NCBI GenBank assembly: GCA_034521715.1
Contig: JAXHLY010000009.1
Coordinates: 62,001 to 126,000, forward strand
Direction of reading: 5' to 3'
Length of the DNA stretch: 64,000 nt
Origin: Methylohalomonas sp034521715
GTDB lineage: Bacteria > Pseudomonadota > Gammaproteobacteria > Methylohalomonadales > Methylohalomonadaceae
Below are positions 1-9,995 of the stretch, piece by piece. Made by a program: the position numbers and the translations under genes. Positions within the stretch are counted from its first letter, which is position 1; each line of letters begins with the position of its first letter. The notes beneath the pieces were generated by a model that was not told the origin of the DNA, did not search any database, and saw only the letters and a list, made by a program, of their open reading frames with translations.

Positions 1-1019
1 TTCAGGGCATCGGGCTGGAAAGCCAGGTGCGGGACACGGTTCTCCGGATCCGAGGTCAGGGCGCGGGTGACATCAACCAGGTCGGCGACCACGGCCGAGG
101 CGGTCGGTTCGGCGCCGGCGCCGGCACCATAGTAAATGGTCTGGCCGACCGCATCGCCCTTGACCAGCACAGCGTTCATCACGCCCTCGACATTCGCCAT
201 CAGCCGCCGGCGCGGTATCAGTGTCGGATGCACGCGCATCTCTATACCGCGCTCGGTCTGACGGGCAATGCCCAGATGCTTGATGCGGTAACCGAGTTCG
301 TCAGCATAACTGACATCGGCAGGGGTGATCTTCGTAATGCCTTCCGTATAAACCTTGTCGTACTGTAGCGGAATGCCAAAAGCGATCGCCGCGAGAATCG
401 TCAGTTTGTGCGCGGCATCGGTGCCTTCGATATCGAAGCCCGGATCAGCCTCGGCATAGCCGCGTTTCTTGGCCTCGTCAAGCACCGTCTCGAACTCGTG
501 GCCGCGTTCGCGCATCTCGCTGAGAATGAAATTCGAGGTACCGTTAATAATGCCGGCAACCTGCTCTATATGATTACCGGACAGGCCCTCGCGAATCGCC
601 TTGATGATCGGTATGCCGCCGGCGACTGCCGCCTCGAATGCAACAACAACGCCCTTGTCCTGGGCGGCGCGAAAGATTTCATTGCCATGCAGGGCGATCA
701 ATGCCTTGTTGGCGGTCACGACATGCTTGCCGTTGGCAATAGCGCGCAATATCAGTTCCCTGGCCGGCTCGATGCCGCCAATGAGTTCGGCCACGATATC
801 GATGTCCGGGTTGTCGATCAGTTCGAACGGATCCTCGCACAGCGTTATGTCGCTGGTGGAAAATTCGCGAGGCTTGTCCAGATCGCGTGCGCTGGCATGC
901 GTGACGCGGATACCGCGTCCCGCTCGGCGGGTGATTTCTTCCGCATTGCGATTGAGCACGTTGATGGTGCCGCCACCGACAGTCCCCAATCCAAGCAAGC
1001 CGACATTGACCGGTTTCAA
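1..1019 (-). CDS. hom: homoserine dehydrogenase (partial, runs off left edge)
   Basis: Catalyses NADPH-dependent reduction of aspartate semialdehyde to homoserine in the threonine/methionine branch. The N-terminus reads MKPVNVGLLGLGTVGGG, a Rossmann dinucleotide-binding loop, followed by the family stretches VVTANKALIALHG, AGIINGTSNFIL (substrate-site region) and FDIEGTDAAHKL. I chose the TTG at 1019 because it gives the canonical N-terminus directly before the GxGxxG loop and has GGAG about 8 nt upstream; an ATG four bases further upstream reads into a stop at once. About 339 codons are present and the reading frame is unbroken; the C-terminal part (ACT domain in most homologues) lies outside the window. 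It lies downstream of alaC on the same strand, with a palindromic repeat between them. Confidence 0.93.
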   Translation of the reverse strand, partial: MKPVNVGLLGLGTVGGGTINVLNRNAEEITRRAGRGIRVTHASARDLDKPREFSTSDITLCEDPFELIDNPDIDIVAELIGGIEPARELILRAIANGKHVVTANKALIALHGNEIFRAAQDKGVVVAFEAAVAGGIPIIKAIREGLSGNHIEQVAGIINGTSNFILSEMRERGHEFETVLDEAKKRGYAEADPGFDIEGTDAAHKLTILAAIAFGIPLQYDKVYTEGITKITPADVSYADELGYRIKHLGIARQTERGIEMRVHPTLIPRRRLMANVEGVMNAVLVKGDAVGQTIYYGAGAGAEPTASAVVADLVDVTRALTSDPENRVPHLAFQPDAL

Positions 1020-1073
1020 GGCATTAACTCCCAAGCAACAAAGTAAATCCGACAGAATCGAGGGCCAGCAAGC

Positions 1074-1123
1074 CAGTTAATTGGTTAACTAGTTAACTGG
1101 TCAACCAATTAACCAGTCAACCA
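1074..1123. repeat. inverted-arm repeat, TTAACTGG family, copy 1
   Basis: Between alaC and hom lies a run of degenerate 7-8 bp units (TTAATTGG, TTAACTAG, TTAACTGG) that switches at about 1103 to the complementary units (CCAATTAA, CCAGTCAA). The two halves can fold into a hairpin. Related copies occur at 4900-5040 and 35772-35882. It carries no ORF. A role as a transcription terminator or spacer is inference. Confidence 0.75.
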
Positions 1124-1127
1124 TTAT

Positions 1128-2328
1128 TCATTCATCCTCTTCCAGCAACCCGTCGGCACGAAACATGTCACGTATGCCGCGGATGGCCTGGCGCGTACGC
1201 TGCCTGTTCTCGATCAGGGCAAAACGCAGGTAGTCGTCACCATAACTGCCAAAACCGATGCCCGGTGACACCGCCACCTTGGCCTCCATCAGCAGTTTCT
1301 TCGAAAACTCCAGCGATCCCATCTCCCTGTACGGTTCGGGAATCGGGGCCCAGACGAACATTGTTCCCCGCGGCCGTTCCACTTCCCAGCCGATGCCCTC
1401 AAAACCATCGCATAATGCATTACGGCGCCGGCGATACATCTCACTGATTTCCCTGACGCACTCCTGTGGGCCCTCCAGGGCAGTAATCGCGGCAACCTGG
1501 ATCGGCGTGAACATGCCGTAATCCAGGTACGACTTCATGCGTGTCAGCGCGCCGACCAGCGTCTGGTTGCCGACCATGAAGCCGACACGCCAGCCCGGCA
1601 TATTGTAGCTCTTCGATAATGAGAAGAACTCGACCGCGACATCCTTGGCGCCCGGCACTTGCAGGATTGATGGCGCCTTGTAGCCGTCAAAAACGATATC
1701 GGCATAGGCCAGGTCCTGCACAATCCAGATACCGTGTTCGCGGGCGATATCGACAACCTTCTCAAAAAACTCAAGATCGACGCACTGCGAAGTCGGGTTG
1801 CTGGGAAAATTCAGTAACAGGATCTTCGGCCGCGGCCAGCAGTCGCGGATCGCCTTCTGCAATTCGGCAAAAAAATCCACCTCGGGGCCGATCGGCACAT
1901 GCCGGACATCGGCACCGGCAATCACAAATCCGAACGGATGGATCGGATAGGCCGGATTGGGTACCAGTACCGCATCACCCTTGTCGACAGTGGCCAGGGC
2001 CAGATGCGCCAGTCCTTCTTTCGAACCGATGGTAATAATGGCTTCGCTGTCCGGATCGAGATCGAACATCGTAACGGTTCTTGTACCAGTTGCAGATCGC
2101 CCGTCGCAGGCGCGGGATACCGCGTGATACCGAATAGCGATGGGTATCATTGCGCCGCGCCGCCTCAACCAGCTTGTCGACAATATGTTGCGGAGTCGGC
2201 TGATCCGGGTTACCCATGCCGAAGTCGACGATGTCCTCGCCGGCGCGGCGCGCCTGCATTTTCAAATCATTGACGATATTGAAAACGTAGGGCGGCAAAC
2301 GTTTGATTCTGGGAAAATCTTCGTTCAA
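1128..2328 (-). CDS. alaC: alanine transaminase AlaC-type (one frameshift)
   Basis: PLP-dependent class I/II aminotransferase; the translation follows E. coli AlaC closely (RLPPYVFNIVNDLKMQARR at the N-terminus, SKSYNMPGWRVGFMVGN around the PLP lysine, SPGIGFGSYGDDYLRFALIE near the end). AlaC makes alanine from pyruvate and glutamate. The reading frame breaks near 2064: after KNRYDV the family sequence DLDPDSEAIITIGSKEG resumes one frame over if a single G (C on the coding strand) is removed. The start is uncertain: TTG at 2328 gives an N-terminus of the usual length, and an in-frame TTG at 2388 is possible; neither has a clear ribosome binding site. Full length is then about 400 residues, normal for the family. 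It is divergent from the nitrilase-like gene. Confidence 0.9.
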
Positions 2329-2587
2329 TTGGAAAACTTTCAGGGAATTTTGGTTGAATCCACACGATAATCGCGGGACAGCAGACAATTATCGGCGTGA
2401 TTTTTTTGCACTGCAATGTACCGTGAACGGCCCGTGACTTGCAAGAAATCCTTGCCCAAACCGCGATTATAACTGCAGGCCAGCCGGGCAATTTGTTACT
2501 ATAAACCATGCAGTTGCATGAATCCGACCCGCCGGACAACTGCCGCTTCCTGAACCCGTTCTTTTCACCCGACAGCGAGACATTTGA

Positions 2588-3409
2588 ATGGTACGTGCTG
2601 CAGTCATACAGATGGTGTCGTCCGCCGATGTCGACGACAACCTGGTCCAGGCTGGTGAACTGCTGGCCGAGGCCGCCGAAGACGGCGCCCGGCTGGCTGT
2701 CCTGCCCGAAAACTTTCCGTTTATGGGTATGCACGAGCAGGACAAGGTCGCCCTGCGTGAAACCGACGGTGATGGCCCGATCCAGGCGTTCCTGGAGGAA
2801 ACAGCCAGAAAGCACCGGATGTGGATAGTCGGCGGCACCATTCCGCTCGAGGCCGATTCACCCGATCACGTCCGTGCCGCCAGCCTGCTGTATGACGATC
2901 AGGGCCGGCGCATGGCCCGCTATGACAAGATCCACCTGTTCGATGTCGAGATCGACGGCGACGAGCGTTACTGCGAATCCGACAGCCTGGAGGCCGGCGG
3001 CGAAATCGTTGTCGTTGAAACCCCCATCGCCCGAATCGGTCTCAGTGTATGCTACGACGTCCGTTTCCCGGAACTTTACCGGAACATGCACCACCGGGGC
3101 GTCGAACTCATTACAGTGCCCTCGGCCTTCACCGCCACAACCGGCCGCGCCCACTGGGAAGTGCTGTTGCGTGCCCGCGCCGTCGAGAACCTGTGTTACG
3201 TCATTGCGCCCAACCAGGGCGGGACCCACGCCAACGGCCGTGAAACCTGGGGCCACAGCATGATTATCGATCCCTGGGGCCAGGTACTGGCCGACGTGGA
3301 CTATGGTGCCGGCTTCGCCTGTGCCGACCTGGATTTCGAACAGCTGGGACAGCTGCGGCAGCGTTTCCCGGCACTCAGTCACCGCCGCCTGGATTACTCA
3401 ACCAAATAA
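2588..3409 (+). CDS. carbon-nitrogen hydrolase (nitrilase superfamily, Nit-like)
   Basis: A 273-residue nitrilase-superfamily amidohydrolase. The catalytic triad is visible as Glu41 (in LPENF), Lys114 (in RYDKIHLFD) and Cys155 (in SVCYDVRFPE). In the Nit1/YbeM branch such enzymes hydrolyse deaminated glutathione or omega-amides as metabolite repair, which is the best guess here, but substrate cannot be read from sequence. The ORF is intact. It ends 25 bp before tldD on the same strand; the pairing of a Nit-like gene with tldD is common in gammaproteobacteria. The ATG at 2588 has only a weak upstream purine run. Confidence 0.9.
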   Translation: MVRAAVIQMVSSADVDDNLVQAGELLAEAAEDGARLAVLPENFPFMGMHEQDKVALRETDGDGPIQAFLEETARKHRMWIVGGTIPLEADSPDHVRAASLLYDDQGRRMARYDKIHLFDVEIDGDERYCESDSLEAGGEIVVVETPIARIGLSVCYDVRFPELYRNMHHRGVELITVPSAFTATTGRAHWEVLLRARAVENLCYVIAPNQGGTHANGRETWGHSMIIDPWGQVLADVDYGAGFACADLDFEQLGQLRQRFPALSHRRLDYSTK

Positions 3410-3434
3410 TGAGCTCTGGAGAGCACACACAACC

Positions 3435-4893
3435 ATGAGCAGTATCAACACGAATACGAACCTGGACATCGCCCGGGAACACCTGCTGGAACCGGTGGGT
3501 CTGGACGACACCAGCATCGAAACGACCCTTGGCCGCGCCATGGGCCCGAAAATCGATAATGCGGACCTGTATTTCGAGTACAGCCGTGCCGAGTCGTGGG
3601 TGCTGGAAGACGGTATCGTCAAGGACGGCAGTTTTCAGCTTGACCAGGGCGTCGGCGTTCGTGCCGTCAGCGGTGACAAGACCGGCTTTGCCTATTCCGA
3701 TGACCTGGTCCTGCCGGCACTGACCCAGGCCGCTACCGCCGCCCGTGCCATCGCCGGCCAGGGCAGCGAGGGACGCATCCAGGCCTGGCAGCGCCAGACC
3801 GCGCCGGTGCTGTACCGGCCGGCGGACCCGCTGGCGAGCCTTGCCGACACCGACAAGGTCGCGCTACTGGAGCGCATCGATGCGAAGGCCCGGGCCATGG
3901 ATCCGCGCATCAATCAGGTAATCGTCGGCCTGACCGGTTCCTACAAGGTCGTACTGGTCGCCGGCAGCGACGGTACTCATGTCGCCGACGTGCGCCCGCT
4001 GGTACGGCTGAATGTCAGCGTCATTGCCGAACAGGATGGCCGTCGCGAACGCGGCGGTTCCGGCGGCGGCGGCCGTTTCGGCTACCGAATACTTCACCAA
4101 CCCGGAACTGACCGATAAATATATCAATGAGGCGGTACAGCAGGCGCTGATCAATCTCGAGGCCGGCGAGGCGCCGGCCGGCACCATGACCGTGGTGCTC
4201 GGCCCCGGCTGGCCCGGCATCCTGCTGCACGAGGCCATCGGTCACGGCCTCGAAGGCGATTTCAACCGCAAGGGCAGTTCGGCGTTTTCCGGTCGCATCG
4301 GCGAGAAGGTCGCCTCGGAACTCTGCACCGTGGTCGACGACGGCACGATCGCCGACCGCCGCGGTTCGCTGAACGTCGATGACGAGGGCACGCCGACAAC
4401 CTGCACCACGCTGATCGAGAACGGCATCCTCAAGGGCTACATGCAGGACAAGATGAATGCCCGCCTGATGGGGATGGTGCCGACCGGCAACGGCCGGCGC
4501 GAATCCTATGCCCACCTGCCGATGCCGCGCATGACCAACACCTACATGCTCAACGGGCCGCATGACCCGGGCGAAATCATCGGCTCGGTGAAAAAGGGCC
4601 TGTATGCCGCCCAGTTCGGCGGTGGCCAGGTGGATATTACCAATGGAAAATTCGTGTTCAGTGCCAGCGAGGCGTGGCTGATCGAGGACGGCAAACTGAC
4701 GAAACCGGTCAAGGGCGCTACGCTTATAGGTAACGGTCCGGATGTGCTGACCCGCGTCAGCATGGTGGGGAATGATCTGGCACTGGATTCGGGTATCGGT
4801 ACCTGTGGCAAGGACGGCCAGTCCGTGCCGGTCGGTGTCGGTCAGCCGACCATTCGTATTGATGGTCTCACTGTCGGCGGTACGGCGACGTGA
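3435..4893 (+). CDS. tldD: metalloprotease TldD (one frameshift)
   Basis: Subunit of the TldD/TldE heterodimeric zinc metalloprotease that degrades unfolded peptides and matures some RiPPs (microcin B17, CcdA turnover in E. coli). The zinc site HExxxH is seen in the second frame as HEAIGHGLEGDFN, and DGRRERGGSGGGGRFGY, GNGRRESYAHLPMPRMTNTYM and GVGQPT match the family. The ORF shifts at 4085-4086: removing one C from TACCGAATAC restores GRFGYEYF. The ATG at 3435 is chosen because upstream in-frame codons overlap the nit gene. About 485 residues when repaired, the normal TldD length. The partner TldE/PmbA is not in the window. Confidence 0.92.
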
Positions 4894-4899
4894 TGGTAC

Positions 4900-5040
4900 T
4901 GGTTCATTGGTTGATTGGTTAACTGGTTTCTTGTTTAACTGGCTGATTGGTTGATTGGTCAATTTGTCGATCACCAGCAAAACTTTCTTCACTGCCCGAC
5001 CTGGCCCCGACCAATTAACCAATCACTAATTAACCATTTA
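4900..5040. repeat. inverted-arm repeat, TTAACTGG family, copy 2
   Basis: The gap between tldD and greB is built from units such as TTGGTTGATTGG and TTAACTGG on the left (about 4900-4962) and their complements (CCAATTAACC, CTAATTAACC) on the right (about 5009-5040), separated by about 45 bp of unrelated sequence. The arms are imperfect inverted repeats of each other. Same family as 1074-1123 and 35772-35882. Confidence 0.75.
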
Positions 5041-5050
5041 ACTTTATTTT

Positions 5051-5555
5051 ATGAGTCGAGCCTTTGTAAAAGAACCGGAAGGCGATCAGGCCGAAGATGA
5101 TCTGCCCGAACGCCCGCAAAGCGACCTGCCGAATTACATTACGCCGGCAGGCGTAGCGACGTTGCGCGCAAAATGGTCCGAACTGCAGGCCGAGCAAGAA
5201 CAACTGAAAAGTGAATCCGAGGCATTGGCCAGCCGCAATCGTAAAAAAATGCTGGAACAGGAACTCAACTACCTGGAACAGCGCATTCAATCGGCCATCG
5301 TGATCACACCCGCCGAACAGACCCGCCGATGCCATCCGCTTCGGGGCCACTGTCGAACTGCAGGATGAAAATGACAAGAGCTGGACCTTCACCATCGTCG
5401 GCGAAGACGAGGCCGATCCTGCCAATAACCTGATCAGCTGGGCATCACCCCTGGCGAAAGAACTGATGGGCAAACAGGTTGACGATGTCGTTGTGTGGGA
5501 ACGCCCGGCCGGCAAGCTGGAGCTGGAAGTGACCGGTTTTCGTTACGACAAATAA
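5051..5555 (+). CDS. greB: transcription elongation factor GreB (one frameshift)
   Basis: Secondary-channel RNA polymerase factor that stimulates transcript cleavage to rescue backtracked complexes. The N-terminal half is a charged coiled coil (PNYITPAGVATLRAKWSELQ... ELNYLEQRIQSAIVI); the C-terminal FKBP-like half reads FGATVELQDENDKSWTFTIVGEDEADPANNLISWASPLAKELMGKQ, with the GEDEAD signature. The frame breaks near 5327-5332, where one extra C in ACCCGCCGATGCC separates the halves. Repaired length is about 167 residues, as expected for GreB. It converges on the MFS gene with a palindromic repeat between. Confidence 0.9.
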
Positions 5556-5559
5556 TCAG

Positions 5560-5640
5560 TCCGCGCAATACACGCAGAATAAACGCAAATGTGACAACCT
5601 GCTTCCTTTATCATTTGCGTACATTCGCGTTCATTTGCGG
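5560..5640. repeat. inverted-arm repeat, CGCAAATGAACG family, copy 1
   Basis: Left arm 5560-5591 is made of units like CGCAGAATAAACGCAAATG, right arm 5611-5640 of the complement (CATTTGCGT, CGCGTTCATTTGCGG). It sits between the convergent ends of greB and the MFS gene, where a bidirectional terminator would be expected. Related arms are at 45366-45697 and 60715-60887. Confidence 0.75.
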
Positions 5641-5653
5641 ATAATCATAATAT

Positions 5654-6792
5654 TCAGTCCGGCGCGCTAATCCAGTACCAGGCAATAATAACAGCCAGCA
5701 AACTGATCCTCGTCGCCATGTAGAATGTCGCCAACGGACTTATCTGTTTCCCACAGTCAGACCGCTGATCCAGCTGCCGATGGCAAGTCCCGCACCGAAA
5801 CTGACACTGCTGTAAAGCGCCTGGCCCCTGCCCTGCAGGCGACCGGTAAAGTAGCGGTGAAACAGCTGTATGCCGACTGCATGATAAAGCCCGAAACTGG
5901 CGGCATGCAGTAGCTGTGCAAGAACCAGTATCCAGAGGGAATCGACGAACTCGCCAATCAGCCACCAGCGCAGGGCTGTCAGCACAAGACTCGCGATCAG
6001 CAATATCCTCAGACCATAACGCTTCAGCAGACCGTGCATGAACATGAACAGCACGACTTCGGCCATCACGCCGAGCGCCCACAGCTCACCGATGCGATCG
6101 ACACCGTAGCCGGTGTCTTCCAGGTAGATTGAATAAAACGTGTAATACGGTCCATGGCTCGCCTGCATCAGGAAACACACGACGAGCACGGCAATCACCT
6201 CCGGGCGCCGCAGCACATCCCGCAGGCGGCCACCGGCGTTTGCTTCATGCTGCGACGGCTGGCCCGGCAATGACAATGTCAGGAATGCGTTCAGCAGGGT
6301 CAGCCCGAGTATCATCCAGGGCACCAGTCTTAATGGCTGTGTCTCAAGCGCACGTCCTACCACCCACACGGCGAGAATGAAGCCGATCGATCCCCAGATG
6401 CGGATCTTCGGATACACATGCGGCCGGTCCTGCAGGTGATTCATGGTCGTCGCCTCGATCTGCGGCAACGCAGCGTTCCAGCAGAAACCGAATGCGATCA
6501 GGACAATGGCCAGGCCGAGATAGCTCTCGGTCAGCAGTGCACCACTGAAGGCCACGGCAGATAAAAAGACGCCGACCCGTATTACCGTCAGGCGGTGGCC
6601 GGTATGGTCCGCGACCCAGCCCCAGAGATTTGGTGACACTATCTTGGTGGCTACCAGCAGTGCGGCGAGTGTGCCAATGGCACCGGCACTGAAATCCAGC
6701 GACTTCAGATACAGCGACCAGTACGGCAGAAAAATGCCCAGTACGCCGAAATGAAAGAAATAAAAACCGGACAGGCGCCAGTAGGGGATCAT
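5654..6792 (-). CDS. MFS transporter, HcaT-like (one frameshift near the C-terminus)
   Basis: Twelve-helix inner-membrane transporter of the MFS_1_like group that contains the 3-phenylpropionate permease HcaT. N-terminal YFFHFGVLGIFLPYWSLYLK and the middle PKIRIWGSIGFI and GELWALGVMAEVVLF segments match that family. The long ORF stops at 5740, but the last helix (FYMATRISLLAVIIAWYW) continues in another frame to TGA at 5654 if one G is added in the GGG run near 5750. Substrate cannot be predicted. The ATG at 6792 lies close to the aroC-associated repeat, so it may be read from its own promoter or through from aroC. Confidence 0.8.
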
Positions 6793-6796
6793 AAAT

Positions 6797-6894
6797 ACGT
6801 GAATCGTTATTCGTGAATCGTGAAACGTAAAAGTTTAATTGCAGACAAAGTACTTATGGCAAACGACGATTCACTATTCACGTTTCACGTTTTT
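6797..6894. repeat. inverted-arm repeat, GTGAATCGTGAA family
   Basis: Left arm 6797-6828 has units such as CGTGAATCG and CGTGAAACGT; right arm 6867-6894 has the complement (CGATTCAC, TATTCACG, TTTCACG). The right arm runs into the last codons and the stop of aroC. A single-arm relative is at about 10765-10783. Same architecture as the other two repeat families, with different units. Confidence 0.7.
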
Positions 6895-7984
6895 CGCAGG
6901 AATCACCGGCGTTACCGACTCGACATCACCACACTGGGCACGGTGACGCATGGCATGATCCATTAAAACCAGGGCCAGCATGGCCTCGGCTATCGGTGTC
7001 GCGCGAATGCCGACACAGGGATCGTGGCGGCCCTTGGTACGGACCTCGGCCGCCTTGCCATTGATGTCCACTGTTTTACCGGCCAGGTGAATGCTCGAGG
7101 TCGGCTTCAGTGCCATGCTCACGAGGATATCCTGGCCGGTGGAAATGCCGCCAAGCACACCGCCGGCATGATTGCTGAGGAAACCCTCCGGCATGATCTC
7201 GTCGCGGTGTTCGGTACCCTTTTGTTCCACACACTGGAAACCGGCGCCGATTTCCACGCCCTTGACGGCATTGATGCTCATCATGGCCCTGGCGATATCG
7301 GCATCCAGGCGATCGAAAACCGGTTCGCCCCAGCCCGGCGGCAGACCCTCGGCATGCACGTTGATGCGCGCGCCGACGGAATCACCGGCCTTGCGCAGCG
7401 CCGTCATGTATTCTTCCAGTTCCGGCAGCCTGGCCGGGTCCGGACAGAAGAAATCATTCTGCTCGACGGCCGTCCAGTCCCTGAGCTCGACAGCATACCG
7501 GGCCGAGCTGCGCCAGGTAGCCGCGGATGACGACACCATATTTTTCGCGCAGATATTTGCGTGCAATACCGGCCGCCGCGACACGCATGGCGGTCTCGCG
7601 CGCCGAGGCCCGGCCGCCGCCGCGATAGTCGCGCAGGCCGTATTTCTGCTGATAGGTGTAATCGGCATGCCCCGGCCGGAATACATCCCTGATTTCGGAA
7701 TAATCCCTGGACTTCTGATCGGTATTCTCGATCAGCAGCCCGATCGGTGTACCGGTGGTGATGCCGTCCAGAACACCGGACAGAATGCGCACGGCATCAT
7801 CCTCCCGGCGCTGGGTCACATGCCGCGACTTGCCCGGCTTGCGCCGATCCAGGTCATGCTGGAGATCGGCCTCGCTCAGCGGCAGTCCCGGCGGACAGCC
7901 GTCGACCACGCAGCCGTATGCCGGCCCGTGACTCTCGCCAAAGGTCGAGATGGTGAACAGTTTTCCGAAAGTATTGCCGGACAT
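6874..7984 (-). CDS. aroC: chorismate synthase (one frameshift)
   Basis: Last step of the shikimate pathway: converts EPSP to chorismate with reduced FMN. The family signatures are present: TFGESHGPAYGCVVDGCPPG at the N-terminus, DYRGGGRASARETAMRVAAAG in the middle and KGRHDPCVGIRATPIAEAML near the end. The frame shifts near 7498-7500, where one extra G splits QLGP and YAVELRDW. Start is the ATG at 7984 (MSGNTFGKLF), as in homologues; upstream in-frame codons have no family match. Repaired length is about 369 residues. The final residues (NVKRE) are encoded inside an intergenic-type repeat arm. Confidence 0.95.
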
Positions 7985-8115
7985 GGGCGGGTATTCTAAC
8001 AGCAAATGGATCAAGTCGGACGCCCCTGCCGCATTCCGGCCCGGATAGCTGACTGCGAACTTGCATCCCTGCGGGGTGACTAACAACAACAGGCACTGAA
8101 GCGCTGCAGAATCCA

Positions 8116-8652
8116 ATGCCCCAGCCACGTTTCCACCGATTGATTATCATGGCCCTGCTTTCCTGCCTGGCTGCAGGTCATGCCATGGCCAGACCACCGG
8201 CTGTGTCACTCGAACGTCTCGATGGCAAACAGCAAGCCATGTCCGACTATATCGGCAATGGCCAGTGGGTGGTCGTCAATGTCTGGAGTCCGACCTGCTC
8301 TTCCTGTGTCGAGGAACTGCCGGATGTCATTCAGTTTCACGAGAATCACCCCGACATCCCCGTCATCGGTGTCACTATCGATTTTCCGAGTTTTGAATAC
8401 GGCAAGCGCGACATTATTAAAGGCTTTCTCGAGCAGCAGCCGCTGGACTATCCCCTGTTCCTGGCAGACAGGGAACTTGCCTCCGAGCTGATAGGCAAGG
8501 AGCTGATTGCCATTCCCCTGATTGCCATTTTCCATCCCGATGGCCATGCCGTGGCCCGCTGGCCGGGCCGTATCAATCCGGGCGAAATCGATGAGTTCAT
8601 CAATAACTACGACTCGTATAAGCTGGACGACAGTGAACTGGGTGATTTCTGA
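8116..8652 (+). CDS. TlpA/SoxW-like periplasmic thioredoxin-fold protein
   Basis: A 178-residue protein with a cleavable signal peptide (residues 1-25, hydrophobic IIMALLSCLAAG followed by AMA) and a thioredoxin-like domain. The active site is WSPTCSSCVEELP, a CxxC with Ser-Ser between the cysteines, unlike the CGPC of cytoplasmic thioredoxin. The cis-proline region reads AIPLIAIFHPDG. It lies 30 bp upstream of soxC on the same strand. Periplasmic SoxW-type thioredoxins keep the SoxY carrier cysteine reduced in Sox systems; that role is likely here from context but not proven. No frameshift. Confidence 0.8.
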   Translation: MPQPRFHRLIIMALLSCLAAGHAMARPPAVSLERLDGKQQAMSDYIGNGQWVVVNVWSPTCSSCVEELPDVIQFHENHPDIPVIGVTIDFPSFEYGKRDIIKGFLEQQPLDYPLFLADRELASELIGKELIAIPLIAIFHPDGHAVARWPGRINPGEIDEFINNYDSYKLDDSELGDF

Positions 8653-8682
8653 AGCAGCACCTCATACATAACGTCAAGGGTC

Positions 8683-9995
8683 ATGAAAAAGGATATCGAC
8701 AAGCAGCCCACCGCCGATGAACTGCAACCGGTCGCCGGCAACGGTCTGCTCGATCGCCGCCTGCTGCTGAAATACGGCCTCGGTTTCGGTGCCAGTGGTG
8801 CACTGGCCACACTCCTGCCCGATGCAATGGCCGCAGAGGAAACGGCAACGGGCACACCACCCGTCCGTTACCCCTGGATGAACAAGCCTGGCGAACCGTT
8901 CTCGAATTACGGTCAGCCGTCCGAATATGAAAGCGAGGTCATCCGCTGGATTTCGAATAACGCCGATGTCGAGGGTAACGGCGTGTCGTGGACACCCCTG
9001 CATAGGCTGGAAGGCACACTGGTACCCAACGGCCTGCACTTCGAGCGTCATCACAACGGTGTGCCCATCATCGATCCCGCCGAACACCGATTGCTGATAC
9101 ACGGTCTGGTCAACAGGGAACTCACTTTCACGGTCAATGATCTGTTGCGTTATCCGATGCAGTCACGCACCTGCTTCATCGAGTGCGGCGGCAATTCCAA
9201 TGCCGCCTGGAATGAAAAGCCGCCCCAGGCAGCGGTCGGCTATTTCAACGGCCTGGTCTCGAACAGCGAATGGAGCGGTATTCCACTGAGCGTCTTGTTC
9301 AAGGAAGCCGGTATGAAAGATGGCGCAAAATGGATAATAGCCGAGGGTGCCGATGCCTTTGCCATGCAGAACAGCATTCCGCTGGAACCGGCACTGGAAG
9401 AAGGCATGCTCGCGCTGTACCAGAATGGTGAACGCCTGCGGCCGGAAAACGGTTACCCGATGCGCATTGTGGTACCCGGTCTCGAGGGCGTGCGGAACGT
9501 CAAGTGGGTACGGCGCCTGATGCTGGCCGCGGAACCGGTGATGGCACGCAATGAAACAGCGCGTTATACCGATCTGCTGCCTTCAGGCAAGGCGCGCCAG
9601 TTTGCATTCATCATCAATGCCCGCGCCCTGCTCACCTTCCCGGCCACGGGACATAAACTGCCGGGACCGGGTTATTACCAGATCAGGGGACTTGCCTGGA
9701 GCGGTCGCGGCCGTGTTACGAAGGTGGAAGTGTCAGCGGATGACGGCAAGAGCTGGGCCGAGGCGGCACTGGATGAGCCGGTATTGCCCAAGGCCTTCAC
9801 CCGCTTTCCGCCTGCCCTGGCACTGGGACGGCAAAACCACACGCCTGAAGGCACGCGCCACCGATGAAACCGGTTATGTACAACCGGAACGATCCGAACT
9901 GATTGCCGAGCGCGGCAATCACGCCTTTTATCACTTCAACGGCATTCTCGCCTTCGAGATTGCCGCCGACGGGACGATCGAGCATGTTCTACTGA
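8683..9995 (+). CDS. soxC: sulfane dehydrogenase molybdopterin subunit SoxC (frameshifted)
   Basis: Sulfite-oxidase-family molybdopterin subunit of SoxCD, which oxidises the sulfane sulfur bound to SoxYZ in the periplasm. A twin-arginine signal is seen at residues 25-26 (DRRLLLKYG) before a hydrophobic stretch ending in AMA. NYGQPSEYE, SWTPLHRLEGTLVPNGLHFERHHNG and VMARNETARYTDLLP match SoxC specifically. The molybdenum-binding cysteine is Cys168 (FIECGGNSN). The frame breaks near 9807 (one extra C in TTTCCGCC, restoring TRFRLPWHWDGK). After AADGTIEHV one extra C at about 9989 would place a stop TGA at 9993-9995; without it the frame reads on into soxD. Confidence 0.93.

Noticed and set aside
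27..1080. Plus-strand open frames of 113-212 codons over hom
   Set aside because: They are antisense shadows of the conserved homoserine dehydrogenase and have no family similarity.
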